DNA from: Yamagishiella unicocca
Taxonomy: Eukaryota > Chlorophyta > Chlorophyceae > Chlamydomonadales > Volvocaceae
Length of the DNA stretch: 64,000 nt
Direction: 5' to 3'
Assembly: GCA_003116995.1 (NCBI GenBank)
Contig: BDSL01000022.1
Coordinates: 496,001 to 560,000 of the forward strand
Positions 24,101 through 35,839 of this stretch are shown here, in pieces. Under the pieces are notes generated by a model. It had not been told where the DNA came from and ran no database searches. It saw nothing but the letters and a program-made list of their open reading frames with translations. The position numbers and the translations under genes are program-made. The number at the start of each line of letters is the position of its first letter. Position 1 is the first letter of the stretch.

Positions 24101-27100
24101 CCATATTTCCACACAAGTTACGGTACGGTACGGTACGGTGCGTGCCGCCGCCGCCCTGCCCTGCCCCGCCCCGCCCCGCCCCGCCCCGCCCCGCCCCGCC
24201 CCGCCCCGCCCCGCCCCGCCCCGCCCCGCCCCGCCCCGCCCCGCCCCGCCCCGCCCCGCCCCGCCCTCGGCTCTTACTTCGTTGCGATGAACTTGCTGAA
24301 GGCCGCCCGCACCAGCCCCTCCATGAACTCGAACCGCACCATGGCGTCGTCGTCGTTGGCCTCCGCCTCCTCCGTCGCGGACTCCTCCTCAAAGTTGACG
24401 GCGACAAAGATGTTCTGAGGGGGAGGAGGAGGGCGGGGTTGGGGGGTGTTGGGGGGTGTTGGGGTTGAGGCTGCATGGGGGGGTGGAGGCGAAGACCGCC
24501 GGGCGGGCAGCCAGCGGCAGTGGTTCGGCACGTGGAATGGACTTGGCGGTAGCCTGCTTAGGATTCTAGGATTCACTGGCGGCGGCACCGGCGGTGGTGT
24601 TGGCGGAATCCGGCGATGGAATGGGCGTATGCGCTGTGCGAGTTTCTGGGCTGGCGGGTGACGAAGAGGAACAAGACAGTAGGATTTGAAGGTTGCGACA
24701 TGGGAGGTGCGCATGTAGGCTGCGTGCGTGGATGCCCCCGCCCCTCACCTGTCACCACATCCTGCCCACCCCATCACTAAACATGGGTCTCCAAACGCCC
24801 CGTACGTCGCAAACGGTTTTCCCTTCGTACACGGGTTTTCCTCGACGCCACCCCGCATCCCACCTGCATGTCCATTCCCGTGCCGGCCTTGCCCACAATG
24901 CCGGCGTCGTGGCAGAAGCTCAGCCAGGCGCTGGCGCTCATTTGGAGCACGTCGCTGGAAGCTGGGGGGGAGAAGGAGGGAGGCGGCGAAGAAGACGGAG
25001 GGGGAGGGGAGGAGCGGAGGGAGGCGGCGGGGGATTTCAAGGAAGACTCCTGGATGTGAGAAAAACCGGACGGCGGGGGAGGGGAGGAGCGGAGGGAGGC
25101 GGCGAGGGAGACGGCGGGGGAGGGGAGGGGCGCAGGCGCTGGTCAGCGGAGAGCAGTCGCACGCGCTTGGGGGTGGGGGAGATGGGTGGTACGTAATACA
25201 AGGGCTGGATGAGGATTTCGGAGGATCTGGAAAGCTGGCAGGTAGGACTATCGTAGGTGGTCGTTCGACTGCCCGGTGGCAGTGGGCTTCTTGCAGCGGC
25301 CACCACCCGATGACGGCAACCAGGGGGGTGGGGTTACATAAAAGAACCGGTTACTTGACGTGGGAAATGTGGGGCTGAAAACCCGTTAAAACATGACATA
25401 GGAGACGGTGGAGAAAAACCAGCCAGCGATATAGGCGCACCAGGGGGATGGGTGTCGATTGCGGGCGCCTACGACGCGCACGCAATGCCTCGCGCAGACC
25501 CCAACACCGGGTAGCCCATGTATGGATGTATGGATGGTGGGTCCACTTCCTCGCCCGCGCTTCAATCCTTACGCTTCATGTACCAAACAGTGGGCGGCTG
25601 ACACTGCTGTCCGCCGCATTCCCTACACAGCCCTGCCTCCTATTCCTCCCGCTTACACTTAGCCCGCCCTCCCGTCACTTCCACCCACGCGACCATGCAA
25701 CCTGTCCCCCCCCTCACCCAGCTCCTTTTTGCAACCCCTCATCCTCAACGAACCAGACCCCTGCGGACCTCCCGTCCCGCATCTGGCCGTCACACAAGAC
25801 ATACCCAACCCCTCACTCTCGCATCCACAGTCTTCCTCGCAACCCCTCCTTACGGCCCAAGGCCACTCACTTGCGCTGGCCGCTCCGCCCATCATGCCGT
25901 AGTACAAGAAGGCCGAGCGGATGAAGTCCCCCTGCCGCTCCAGCTCCTCGCGCACCTCGCCAAGCTCCTCCTCCAGGGACTGGCCGTCCTCTTTGACCTT
26001 TTGGGGAGGAGGAGGAGGAGGCAGAGGCAGGACGGTGGAGCCAAGGGGACAGGGGGACAGGGAGCGGGGGTCAGGGATAGTAGCTCTGGAACCGGTGTAG
26101 TCGCTCCGGAACCAGGCCCTCCAGCAGCGCCCAAAGGGTGGGTGAGGAAGCCTCGGCAAGCCTGACGTTTACGTCTCATGAGTATGTTGTGCGGAGCTCG
26201 CCGATAGCTGCCAAGGATTGGTCCTGCCCCCCCTGCTCACCCCCGAGTCCCCTCGCGCCACCATGCGCCGAAACCGAGTCTTGGACACCACCCGCTTCCA
26301 GTCCAAAAGGAGCTGCTGGTTGCGAACCTGGCGGGGGTGTAAAGAAAACCCGTGCACGAAAGGAAAAACCGTTCAGGACAGGCGGAGGTAGGAGGGAGGC
26401 GGAGGGACAGGGGGAGTAGCTCGCGTGGGAATGTGGGCAGGAGGGTGTGTGTGCAAGGGGAGGGGGAGGGGCGAGGAGGAGAGGAAGAGAACAACCGGCG
26501 AAGAGGCGTGAACCGTTAAGGGCGGGCACTTACCTGATGCCCTTTGGCTTCCGCCACAGGACCCACCACGGCCTCGTCGCGACTTCAAAGTCCTCCCACG
26601 CCCGGTGCTGACACCAAGCTGCCGGCAAGGCGGGTTCTGCAGCAACGAAACAACACGAAGCGGGCGCCGGCCGCTACCTCCCCCTCTCACGGCCACCAAA
26701 CCAGCCCGCTCTTCCCAGACGAACACCCCTTGCCCCTCCCCAATGCGTGTTCAGAGTCTTCACTCCCGCCAGCAATCCTCTCCCTCCTCGTCCTCCCATG
26801 CCAATCCGCGGTTTTCTTCGCTGCCCCATGAGCCCCGCCCCCTCGCCTCACCTTGTCTGTGTCGTACAGGTCGCGCGACTCGGTGTCCTTCTTGCGCTGG
26901 GCGAACAACGACTCGTCCACGTCCCACGCCACCGCCTTGGCACCCTTGAGGTCCTGAGGTACGACGTACGACGGCGGCGACAGGGGAAGAACGGCACGTG
27001 AGGTACGGCGTACAGATGTGCACGGCGTTGGCCCTGGCCCCGCTGCGTGTACACATCCGGCAAAACACTGCAGCCGCCATCACGAGCCAGCAACCGTCCA

Positions 27101-30100
27101 AACTGCCGAATCCATCCCCCCCGTCACCACTCCTCCAGGGTCCACACCGGGCATCGACACGATGCGGTACGGCACGCACCGATTCGACGTACGACCGCTC
27201 CATCTTTGGTTTTGGGATCACGGGAGGGAGGAAGAAGGGCCGCTGGCTGGTCAGCTCCTGTGGCGGGCGGAAGGGAGGGGGAGTGGTTAACGGAGTGGTA
27301 ACGGTATTTTGTCGTTACTTACTTACCGAGGCAAACTAACACACAGATGCCACGTGACCTCTCCACCCACCGGAGCAGCTGCCCGTGGCCAGGTGTCAGG
27401 CGCAACCAGCGTCCACTACTCGCGGCCCCTCCTCCCCTCGGTGGCAGCCTCCCGACCCACGGGTCACTCACCCGCACCGCCTCCTCCAGCTGCCGCAGTG
27501 GCGCCTCCTGCGTCGTGGCCTCCTCCAGCAGCCTCCTCAACCGGTACTTGGCCCGCTCCGACAGGGAGCGGTATGCGGCCTCAGCCGCCTCGGCCGCCTC
27601 CTCATGGTAGGCGGCGGGGTTGGCGGCCTGCAGCGCCTGCGGGGGCCGCATGCAGGGAGCCGCACCGCACAGGGTGGGCGAGGGAAGGAGGGTTCGGTGG
27701 GGGAGGGGAGGGTGGGCTCCGCGGGAGGAGGCGCGATGGTGTGGTGGGGCGGTGGGAGAGTCGCGTGCCTACGCGGTCCGACCCTGCCTGCGCCCGCACC
27801 GCCAATCAACCATCGCAACAACGCCCCGTGGAATTCCTGTCTCGGTTCAGGTGTTTTACCGAGTGCCTGGTGTCTTTGCAACACTGCTCACAGGCTGCAC
27901 CCAGCCTCCGCCAGAACGTGCTGTCGCTCCCTCCTGGCTGGTGACTCCAGCTCACGCCGGCGAGCCCCGTCCCCACAGGCAACCACCCCATCCGCATCCC
28001 CCAACTTCCCTCCAGCTAGTAATCCTTTCCCCTCCCACTTCCGCTCATGTTTTCCCTCGCCGCTCGGACGCCCTCGCCACACACACACTCAGCTCAGCAT
28101 ACTTAAAACACACACACCTCGAGCAGCTTCTTCCGCCGCTCCCTATTCGCCGTGTCGTGTTCGTCCGGTTCCGATGGCTTCACCTCGGGCGCCATGGTGC
28201 CGAAGCGAGCCACCAAAGCCCGCACCGCCGCCAGCGCCGCCTCCGGCTCCGGCTCAACAGCCGCACCCGCCGCCGCGGTTGCCGCCAACCCACCATCAGC
28301 CAGCTGCCCCGCGCCAAAGTCCGACATCGCATGCCGCGCCGGCGGCCCCCCGCTACCGGCGGTGCTCCGGGTGGTGAAGCTGCGGCTCATTGGGTTGCTC
28401 CGGGGCGATAGCACCGAGGGTAGGAAGGTCGCCGTACCGCTGGCGTCGCCGCCGGGGTGTTGATGCCCGGCGGTGGCGGCGGCGGCGGCCGCCGCCGCCG
28501 CCGGCGGCGGGGTCCGTACGGGAGATGCGGCACCCGAATGGATGGCGTTGCTGAGGACGGCGAGAGCCAGGGCGGGGTCCAAGTCTCCTAGCTCCGGGCA
28601 GCTGGTTCGCGCGGCCAGCAACAGCGGCAGGGCGGGCTGGGAGCGGGGTGACACCGGCTGGGGAGGCCCATCACCGAACTGGAGGCGGCGGCGGGGAGTT
28701 GGGAGTTGGGAGGGGGAGGTGATGTGGGCGGGTTAGGGATGGGGAGCGAAGGGTGGCAATTGGCTACCCGATCCGGTGACCAAGCTGGGGTTACAATAAT
28801 AGAACCGGTGACGCGATTGGGGAAATGTAGCATGTGCATAGCCTTCGGACACCGGGACCCAAGCTGGGGTAAGGGAGCAAATAAAATGCAGGCAAAACTC
28901 GAGGCGGGCAGATCCCCTGTCCTGAACATCAGGTGGCGCTGATGGTGGTGGTGGTGGTGGTTGTGGTGGTTGTGGTGGTTGTGGTGGTGGTTGTGGTGGT
29001 GGCGGGGGCGGGGGCAGACCTGAAGGGAGGGAGGAGGTGGCGCCAAAAGGCCCCAACTCACCGACGTCCTGATCGAGCGGGCCCCCGCGCCACCCCCCTT
29101 CTTTGGGGTGGCCTGCTTTGACAGGGTCCGCTGCGCCAGCTGCTGCTGCTGCTGCTGCCGCTGCCTGGCCGCCGCCACCAGGCTGTACTCGTCCATACCC
29201 TGCAGCTCCACCACCGCGCGCATGGCGGCGGCTGTGATGCAGGGGCCCGACACCGACAGCGGCTGGACGCACCCGTCGGAGGCGCACCGGCCGTTGTTAG
29301 GCAGGGCCCACAAGACGCCTGCTGGGGGTGGGCAGGCGAGGCCGGGCAGGAAGGAGGTTTGCGGTATGGGGTTACATAAAAGAACCGGCAACCCGACATG
29401 GGAATTGTAGTGGGTGCATAGCCTTCGGACACCTGGACGCGCGCGCATGCTACTGGACGGCCACAAGGTGGACGGCCACAAAAACGGACGCGGTGTGCGG
29501 TGGGGGTGCGACCGCAAGCGAGGAAGAGGCTGGACCAGTGTACGCTCCTTGTTGTGGCCGGCAGGCACCAGCTCGCCGCCCCTCCCGTGCCCACTGGCAG
29601 CCCCTCAGGCATCGGCCTCAGGGCGGCACGCGCCAGCGTGCCTTTGCCCTGGCCCCACCTCAGCGGCACACACCACAAGCCACCTATTTTTCCTTCCACA
29701 CCCCGGCCTGGTCCTCAAGACCCTGGGCCCCAGGTCCTGCCCTCCCTGCACCGCTCACCGCTCTTCCCTGCTTTGCTCGGCCCGCTGGGTTGCGGCTGCT
29801 GCGCCTCAGCCTGGCTGGCGGCCTCAGACACGGAGCTGCCGCTGCCGCTGCCGCCCGGCCCCCCCGAGCCGCCGCCGCCGCCGCCGGCTCTGTTCCAGGT
29901 GTTGGCGCTCGCCCGCCAGGGTCCCCCGTCCGTCGCCGCCTGCTGCTCCTGCTGTTCCTGCTGCTGTTGTTCCGCTGCCGCCTCCGCCTCTGCCGCCGGC
30001 TCCTGCGGCTGCTGCTGCTGTGTCGATCGGTCCAGGCTGACGCGGGGCCCCGACGGGTGCGAGTAGCTCAGCGTCTGCCTGTGGTCCAGCAGCGCCCCCA

Positions 30101-30971
30101 GCAGCCTGCCGCCGCCGTAGTGGCCGATCGGGGACGTGATCGGAGAGCTGGCAGCGGAGCTGGCATGCCGGTAGGGAGCCAGCGGCGTGGGGGGCAGCAC
30201 CAGGGAGCTTGGCGGCAGCGCGGGCGGCACGGGCCGCCGCTGCGGCGGGAATGATGACTGCGGCCCGGCTGCGGCAGCAGCAGCAGCCCCGCTGGGTGAC
30301 GGCGGTGCCCCGGGGCTCCGATCGGACAGCTCCCTCAGCTGTTGTTCGGCGTTGCAGCAGGTGCTGAGGGCGATCTGCGCGAGGGCCATGCCGGAGAGCT
30401 GGAGGCCGGAGGCTCGCCTAGAGCCGCTCGCATCGTGGGGCCCGGCTGCGGCAGCGGCGGCGGCGGCAGCGGGGCTCTGTCTGTTTCGGGACAGGAAGGC
30501 CGCCATGGCGTTGCCGGGGGTGGGGCTGCTGCAGACGCCCAGGGCGACGCCGTCGTGGCTGCTCGCGCTGCTGGGCGGGGCGGCGGGGCGGTGGCTGCTG
30601 GTACGCCCATTGTCGATGCTGTCGTTGCTGTTGATCAGGAAGCTCGAAGAACACGTGGAGGCGGTGGAGGAGGAGGAATGGTTGTACGAGGCCGCAGCGC
30701 TTGCGGTGTCTTTGCTCGCCAGCAGGCCACCTTCTGGCCTGGCGCCGCGGTCGAGGCCATTGAATACGGCGGACGGCGTAGCAGCGTCAGATGCCGGCGA
30801 TTCTCTCCCAATGGTCGCACTGCTAAGGACGCTGCGCAACAAGTGGGGTCGAGGGGCTGGAGGCGTGAATTGCGTAGGGGCTGCTGCGTGAAGAACGAGC
30901 CCCGTGAACACCTTTCCCTGCCGCTTTTGGGGCATGAGGTTCTGTATGCCGCATGTAGGAGGTATGTGCAT
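21166..30971 (-). CDS. Large uncharacterised protein with EF-hand-like (FEFxExLVR) module
   Basis: Fifteen exons: 30971-29759, 29318-29062, 28636-28118, 27636-27472, 26953-26852, 26327-26241, 25997-25871, 24961-24864, 24414-24278, 24000-23899, 23487-23392, 23215-23032, 22443-22399, 21929-21852, 21372-21166; 1138 aa, all phases consistent. The N-terminal half is Ser/Ala/Gln-rich. The C-terminal half is conserved-looking: AWDVDESLFAQRKKDTESRD, LYDTDKVRNQQLLLDWKRV, FIRSAFLYYGMMG, MSASAWLSFCHDAGIVGK, NIFVAVNFEEE, AMVRFEFMEGLVRAAFSKFI, NLPPEARVDPNEF, RYFWPEHFTAFLESN and LTLWDFIEV. This order recalls algal and protist EF-hand-like proteins often found in cilia. That link is inference, and canonical calcium ligands are not obvious. 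The acceptor of exon 7 is AAAAG. The true start may lie in an upstream exon. Confidence 0.75.
22176..22250 (+). repeat. Dispersed repeat family C, copy in intron 13
   Basis: Repeats the ATCCGCGAATCCACGGCCGA core and the following AGGGCGATGAAG seen at 7824-7895 in ARP6. The two copies lie on the same plus strand, antisense to both host genes. Confidence 0.7.
24120..24267. repeat. Pentanucleotide microsatellites (CGGTA)n then (CCCCG)n
   Basis: A few CGGTA units at about 24120-24140, then about 20 uninterrupted CCCCG units to 24266, within intron 9 of the EF-hand-like gene. The array ends about 10 bp before the donor region of exon 9 (24278). Confidence 0.95.
24808..24843 (-). repeat. Dispersed repeat family A, short copy in intron 8
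   Basis: Reads AAACGGTTTTCCCTTCGTAC then ACGGGTTTTCC, the reverse complement of the family A core. It lies just inside the donor of exon 8 of the EF-hand-like gene, which ends at 24864. Confidence 0.6.
25333..25372 (+). repeat. Dispersed repeat family B copy
   Basis: GGTTACATAAAAGAACCGGT followed by TACTTGACGTGGGAAATGT, in intron 7 of the EF-hand-like gene. It matches 28788, 29367 and 43147. Confidence 0.7.
26344..26384 (+). repeat. Dispersed repeat family A, copy in intron 5
   Basis: GAAAACCCGTGCACGAAAGG then AAAAACCGTTCAGGACAGG, close to the acceptor of the exon starting at 26327. Confidence 0.65.
28788..28858 (+). repeat. Dispersed repeat family B, long copy
   Basis: GGTTACAATAATAGAACCGG, then a GAAATGTAG segment and GCATAGCCTTCGGACACC. 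It shares both ends with 29367-29440; both lie in neighbouring introns of the EF-hand-like gene. Confidence 0.75.
28940..29000. repeat. (GGT/TGT)n low-complexity run in intron 2
   Basis: Trinucleotide GGTGGTTGTGGT-type run between exons 2 and 3 of the EF-hand-like gene. Confidence 0.8.
29367..29440 (+). repeat. Dispersed repeat family B, long copy
   Basis: GGTTACATAAAAGAACCGGC, ACCCGACATGGGAATTGTAG, then GTGCATAGCCTTCGGACACC; the longest clear copy of the family, in intron 1 of the EF-hand-like gene. Confidence 0.75.
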
Positions 30972-32007
30972 TTGGGCAAACCTAATGAAAACTCGATAGA
31001 TTCCTTCGATTGGCGCAACGCGAAGGGCCGGAACACAAACGGGTTGGTCCGAAACCCCTCAAAGACATGGACATCGTTCCTTCGATCCCGTTCATGTCGC
31101 TCGAAAGCTTCATGACGGGTTCTAGGCTCAGACTAACAGGGCCCGTCCGACTGAAACGCGGCGCCTAGGACCACGCGGTTGCTTTTATGATGCCAATCCT
31201 CATTTGCCTTACCTTGCATCACTGGAAGCATAGCTGAAGCGCCTCGCATTGCCATTGGCAAGTAAGCGGAGCCGGGATGCTTGGTCGTTTCGCTGCCCAG
31301 CCTCTGCAGACTTGACATCTAATGGTAGCAGAAGAGGTATGCGCCCCATTAATGCACGATAAATGGGGTCGGAGGGTAAAGCTGTCCTATCCTTCTAGCC
31401 CAAGAATCTGCGTCGAAGCAGCTCGGCTGGGCTTGCCCTTTTCCCAATCTGCAGCTAGTGCCATGTCGTAAGCCCTCTTTACGATGACCGAAGGAAGTCA
31501 CTCAAACGACGCTACTGTGTCTGAACTGTTTAATTTGGGAGCTAAATTCAAACCCATATTACCTCAATTATCCATCGGATTCACCTATGACGTTACAAAA
31601 GGATATTGTACACAACTGCGTGCTTGTGTTGTCCAAAGCGTCTGTGCCATTATGCATAAAGTGAAAATGCCGTGGTATCTAGCTCAAGACTGTGTACGGA
31701 ATGCAACGTACCAAGCGCTCATGCGCTCATACAAAGACACGGCAGATACACCGCGTGCAACAAGTATTTGCAGGCGCGTCGGAAGCGCGGGGCTGTATCC
31801 GCGCGTTGCGATTTAGATTATCGTAGTTGGAGGGCGCCCGCCGGTGCCGAAAGGCATTACCCCATCCTAGCCCCTTTCAGAAATCCCATAACTCATAGCG
31901 CGCACTCGTACAACAGCTTGAACGGCGGTCTGCCCGTTGACGCACCTTGTCAGGCCTGGTCAGACGTGCCCCGTCAGGCCACAGACCCACATAACCGAAC
32001 AACCCAG
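30972..32007. promoter_or_regulatory. Intergenic: promoter side of the EF-hand-like gene, 3' UTR of the TPR-like gene
   Basis: Distinctly AT-richer than the genes, especially 31000-31830. The left part should contain the 5' UTR and promoter of the EF-hand-like gene; 31593-32007 fits the 3' UTR of the TPR-like gene. A 110-codon plus-strand frame (31484-31816) has AT-rich codons unlike the neighbours and resembles nothing I know. Confidence 0.5.
31593..31597 (-). terminator. Poly(A) signal candidate for the TPR-like gene (TGTAA)
   Basis: TTACA on the plus strand, about 410 nt after the stop at 32008. Confidence 0.5.
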
Positions 32008-32576
32008 CTAGTCGAGCGAAAACAAATCAAACTCAACGGATATTCCGCCCAATTGCGCTTTGCAAGGAGCTTCTTCGAGAGCCGGCGACGCGGTCGTTTC
32101 CAGGGTTTCACAAGGATGGGTGTCTCCAGCTCGCCCACTGTCCAAACCTCCCTGCTTTGCCTGCACCCCGAATGCCGGCCTTCCCGCCATGCTCAACGAC
32201 GGCAGTACCCGTTCTCCCTCCAACCCCAAGCCGTTGCTGAAGCTGTTGTGCGCCATACTCGCAGCAATGCTGGCTGCGCTCAGCACCAGCTGCCGCCTGC
32301 AGGCATAGGGCCCCATAGACGTCGGGCTGCTGCCGCTGCTGCTGTTGCCGCTGCCGTCGTTGCTGCTGCTGTTGTTGCTGCCATTGCTGTTGCTGGCGCT
32401 GCTGTTGCTGCTGTTGCTGCTCCTATAGCCTCTGCCACTGCCCATGCAACCAACACTGGCCACACCGCCAGCGCTGCTGCGTTCCCCTAGTGAAGATGAT
32501 GACGATGGTATTGACGGCAACACTGTCGCCATCCGTCCTGCTGGCGCAACATCAGGAAGGAGGTACCCAACCCGCC

Positions 32577-32615
<39 letters not shown>

Positions 32616-35600
32616 TAGCCCTCCCGGGCGCACCCACGTCCTCCAGCGCCAGCCTCAAGCACTCCCGCGCCACCTCACCGGCACCCGGGCCCACGAGAAG
32701 ATTGCGCAGGGGCGCAGGACCGGGCACAACAGCCGGGTCGTGCGCAGCCATCTGGGTCAGCGGGGCGCCTACAAACTCGCCACGTGCAGAACGCGCGTCA
32801 GAAGCACCGCTCGCGGCTGCGGCACCAAGGCCAGCAGCGGCAGCTGTAGCACCATCAGCAGCAGCAGTAGCACCATCATCAGCAGCAGTAGCATCATCGG
32901 CAGCAGTAGCAATAGCATTCGAGGCGGCGTGAGGTTCCAGCTGCTGCGAGCGGTAGTGACGCGGCGCCTGCTGCGACGCCTCGTAGCCGACAGGCAACCC
33001 CACCAGCGCGCCGCCGGACATCGCCTGCATCTCGTCCCAACCCAGCGGCTCGGCCGTGTACGACAGGAGGCCCTCGCAGCCGTACGCGTCCAGTACCTGG
33101 CGGTACTCCTCAGCCTGCGTGGTCGTGCAAGGGTGGCGCAGGAGGGGTGGGGGGGAGAGGGCGGAGGGGAAGAGCGGGAAGGCGCTGGTTTGGAGTTTGC
33201 GTGGGGACAGGGTCGGCGCCAGGGGGTGTGTATCCGAGGGGCAGGGCGGAGGGGCAGGACTCTCTGCCGGCCCCCTATCCACACCGCTTCGGCCCCCACT
33301 GCCTGGCCCCACCTGTGCCATCAGCGCCAGCGGGTGCTGCAGCAAGAGGTCCAGGTCGTTGGCGTCCGTGGCCTCCAGCAGCTTGGACACTACAGGCTCG
33401 GGCAGGCCAGGAGACACGGCGGCGATGCGCTGTCGCATCCACGTGTTGTAGTGGTGCCAGCGGGGCCGGGGGCGCAGGAACTCGGGCAGCCTCTCCTCCG
33501 CGCGTCGCACCAGGAGCGTCCGGAGGCCCTGAGTGCATGGGCCCGCCCGGTCCCCGCCAAGTGTGGGTTTAAGTGGTGGCAATACTGTCAAGGCTTGAAG
33601 TGTTTGAGTGGCGGTGGCGGTGGCGTCGGCGGTGGTGGTGGTAGTGGCGATGGAGGCGGTGGTGATGCTTGTGAGGTTGCAGGGGAGGCGGATGGCAGCG
33701 GCGCCGGTTTGTGGTGGGCCGCACAGCACACGGCACGGTGCAGCCGGGTAGCCAGGCGGTGGTTCGCGGGGGTGTGGTGCTGCGCTGCCGCCGGAGAGCT
33801 GGGCGGTTGGGCCTGCCGGTGTTTTGGCTGCTGGACCGCCGGGCCTGGGCGGGCGCTGAGGGCGGTCTTGGTAGTCGGAGTGGTAGGCGTGGACCCACCG
33901 CTCATGTCGTTAATCCCGTGCAAACCCAGGCAGACGCGCATGGTCCGCGGAACTCGGGCAGCAGCAGGAGCAGCAGCAGTAGGGGCAGCAGCAGCAGCAG
34001 CGACAGCAGCAGCAGCAGCGGCAGCAACAGCACTCTCACCTGTGCGCCGCCGTCCCGGACTGCCTCCCAAGCGTCCTCCTGCAAGCGGGCCACCGCCGCC
34101 TCCAGCTCCGCCTCCGCCACCGTCCGCAGCGCCTCGCGCAGCTCGGCCAGCGCCACCCACCCCCGCCCCTGCCGCCGCGAGCTCCCGGCTGGCCCCGCCC
34201 CGCCGCCCCGCCCTCCCAGACACGCTTCCAGTCGCTCGGCCTCACGATGTGGCACCCGACTGGGGTCCTGCGGCTCAGGCGCCGGTGCGGGTTTGTTGCC
34301 CCAGAGAGCTAGGCCACTTAGACCGGCTCCCTCCGATCCCGAGGTTGCTGGCAACGCCAGCAGCTCCCGCGTCCGCAGCAGGGACAGCACCACCAACTCA
34401 TCGAGCTCGCCCGCTGCCGCCTGAGCACTCGCCAGCAGCAGGCAGGCTCCAGGCCACGTGCTGCGGCTGGAGGAACCGGTGCCGGTGCCGCTGTTTGTGG
34501 AGCCGCTAAGGCGCTCCCCCGAGTGGGCTGGGCCACCTGCACAGGGCTCCGCGGCGGTGTAGGCGACGGCAACCTTGGCATCCTGTAGGGAAGAAGCGGC
34601 CAACAAGAGCCAGAGCGAGAGGCTGTGGACATGGGTAGAGTAGGCACGCCTCTGGGCAGGCAGTATGGCTTGTTGGACGGAGGGCTCCGTCCCGTGTGGG
34701 ACAGCGGAAGCAAGAGGGAGGGCCAGAAGCCTCCGCTATGCCTCCCGTCCTGTCACCCGTGCAACTCATCTCCTTGCGCCCCCGACTAGCAGGGTGTCGC
34801 AAAATTGACAGCCGGATTAACTCCATCTTGCGACGTACGACCATTCCCTCGCCGCCGTAACCGGTTCTTTTCTGAAACTCCGGGATCACTGCCGCACGCA
34901 CCTTGACGGCCTGCCCCGCCGCGCCTGCCCCTAGGTAGGCCCAACCGCGTAGCCAGGCCAGCAGCGCCCGACTGGGCACCCGAGGGAGCTCATGCGATGA
35001 GTCGCACCTGACGTCTGCATGACCCGTGGGTCCGCGGAGAGGCACGGCGGGTCCGAATAGGGCACGCACGGGTGGGTGGGTGGGTGAGGCATACGACACA
35101 GTTTAGTCAGCGTCCGCAAAAAAACAGCTGTGGGTCGAGGATTGGAGCTACGTTAAACGTCTCAAACAGGCTGGCAACGAGTGGTCGACACGTCGTGACA
35201 CTGGCAGTGTCGCACTGTGAAATCATCATTCCGCGCGCGACGGTGAATTTGAAGGCCGCGCCTAATGAAAGTCCCCGCACTCCCTAGTTGTGAGGTGGCC
35301 GTGCGGTGGGTAGTGTGTATTGCTCTACCGCTTCGTGTTTATGTGCGTTGCGAGCTGCGAGCTGCCGTGGTGGCTACTTCGGGCACCTAACACAAACACG
35401 TACTTAGCACTTTGCAAAGCACGAGCGCCTCCATACCCCGCAGGATGCAAGAGGCATTTAGAGCTTGCCAAAGCAAAGCAGGCGGACCCAATCTGCAGAG
35501 ACGCGACTCGCCTTCATCCGCCGCGTCGGCGGCGGCACCACCCGTGCCGCCGCTGCCGCCGCCTCGCCTATGGAGCCGAAGCCGCATTTCCAGCCCCACG

Positions 35601-35839
35601 TCCGCCCGCCGTGCTATAACACGCGCGAGGCTCTCTGTCACCTCCGCGTGAGCCAAGCACTGGCTCTGCGGCACCAGCCGCAGCGCCCTGCCGTCGCGCC
35701 GGCTGCAGAAGGGCGCGGGTTGTTCTCCTTGTGCGATCAGGCGAGCGGCGGAAGCGGCAAGGGCAGTGGCTTCTGCGCGAGGCTGGGTGGTGTCGGTTGG
35801 AAGCTCATCCAAAGGCTGGACAGCATTGGTGGATAGCAT
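32008..35839 (-). CDS. Uncharacterised TPR-like protein with Gln/Ser/Asn-rich C-terminus
   Basis: Five exons: 35839-35437, 35014-34902, 34582-34040, 33528-33313, 33114-32008; 793 aa, phases 1, 0, 0, 0 all consistent. Residues around the exon 1-3 joins read like tetratricopeptide helices: ALLWQALNASCILRDV, RALLAWLRGWAYLGAGAAGQ, AVKDAKVAVAYTAAEP and ACLLLASAQAAAGELDEL. A second helical, Leu-rich part has LLVRRAEERLPEFLRPRPRW and VVSKLLEATDANDLDLLLQH. The C-terminal third is low complexity: a run of 12 Gln near 32580-32620 and Ser/Asn repeats near 32340-32420. No enzymatic motif or membrane segment is seen. TPR assignment is by pattern only; function unknown. The frame across exon 5 could hide a further small intron. 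Confidence 0.72.

Noticed and set aside
26536..26612. Extra exon in the EF-hand-like gene (frame reading RAWEDFEVATRPWW, donor GTAAGT)
   Set aside because: It ends in phase 2, which would put the following exon out of its conserved frame; the direct join of LYDTDK to VRNQQLLLDW keeps phase and family spacing.
31484..31816. 110-codon plus-strand ORF as a gene
   Set aside because: Lies in promoter/UTR DNA, has unusual codon use, no domain and no splice or poly(A) support; kept only as a composition finding.
32581..34509. 642-codon plus-strand frame opposite the TPR-like gene
   Set aside because: It is the shadow of CAG/GCA-rich exons and introns; it starts without ATG, reads Leu, Ser and Arg runs, and contradicts the phase-perfect minus-strand model.
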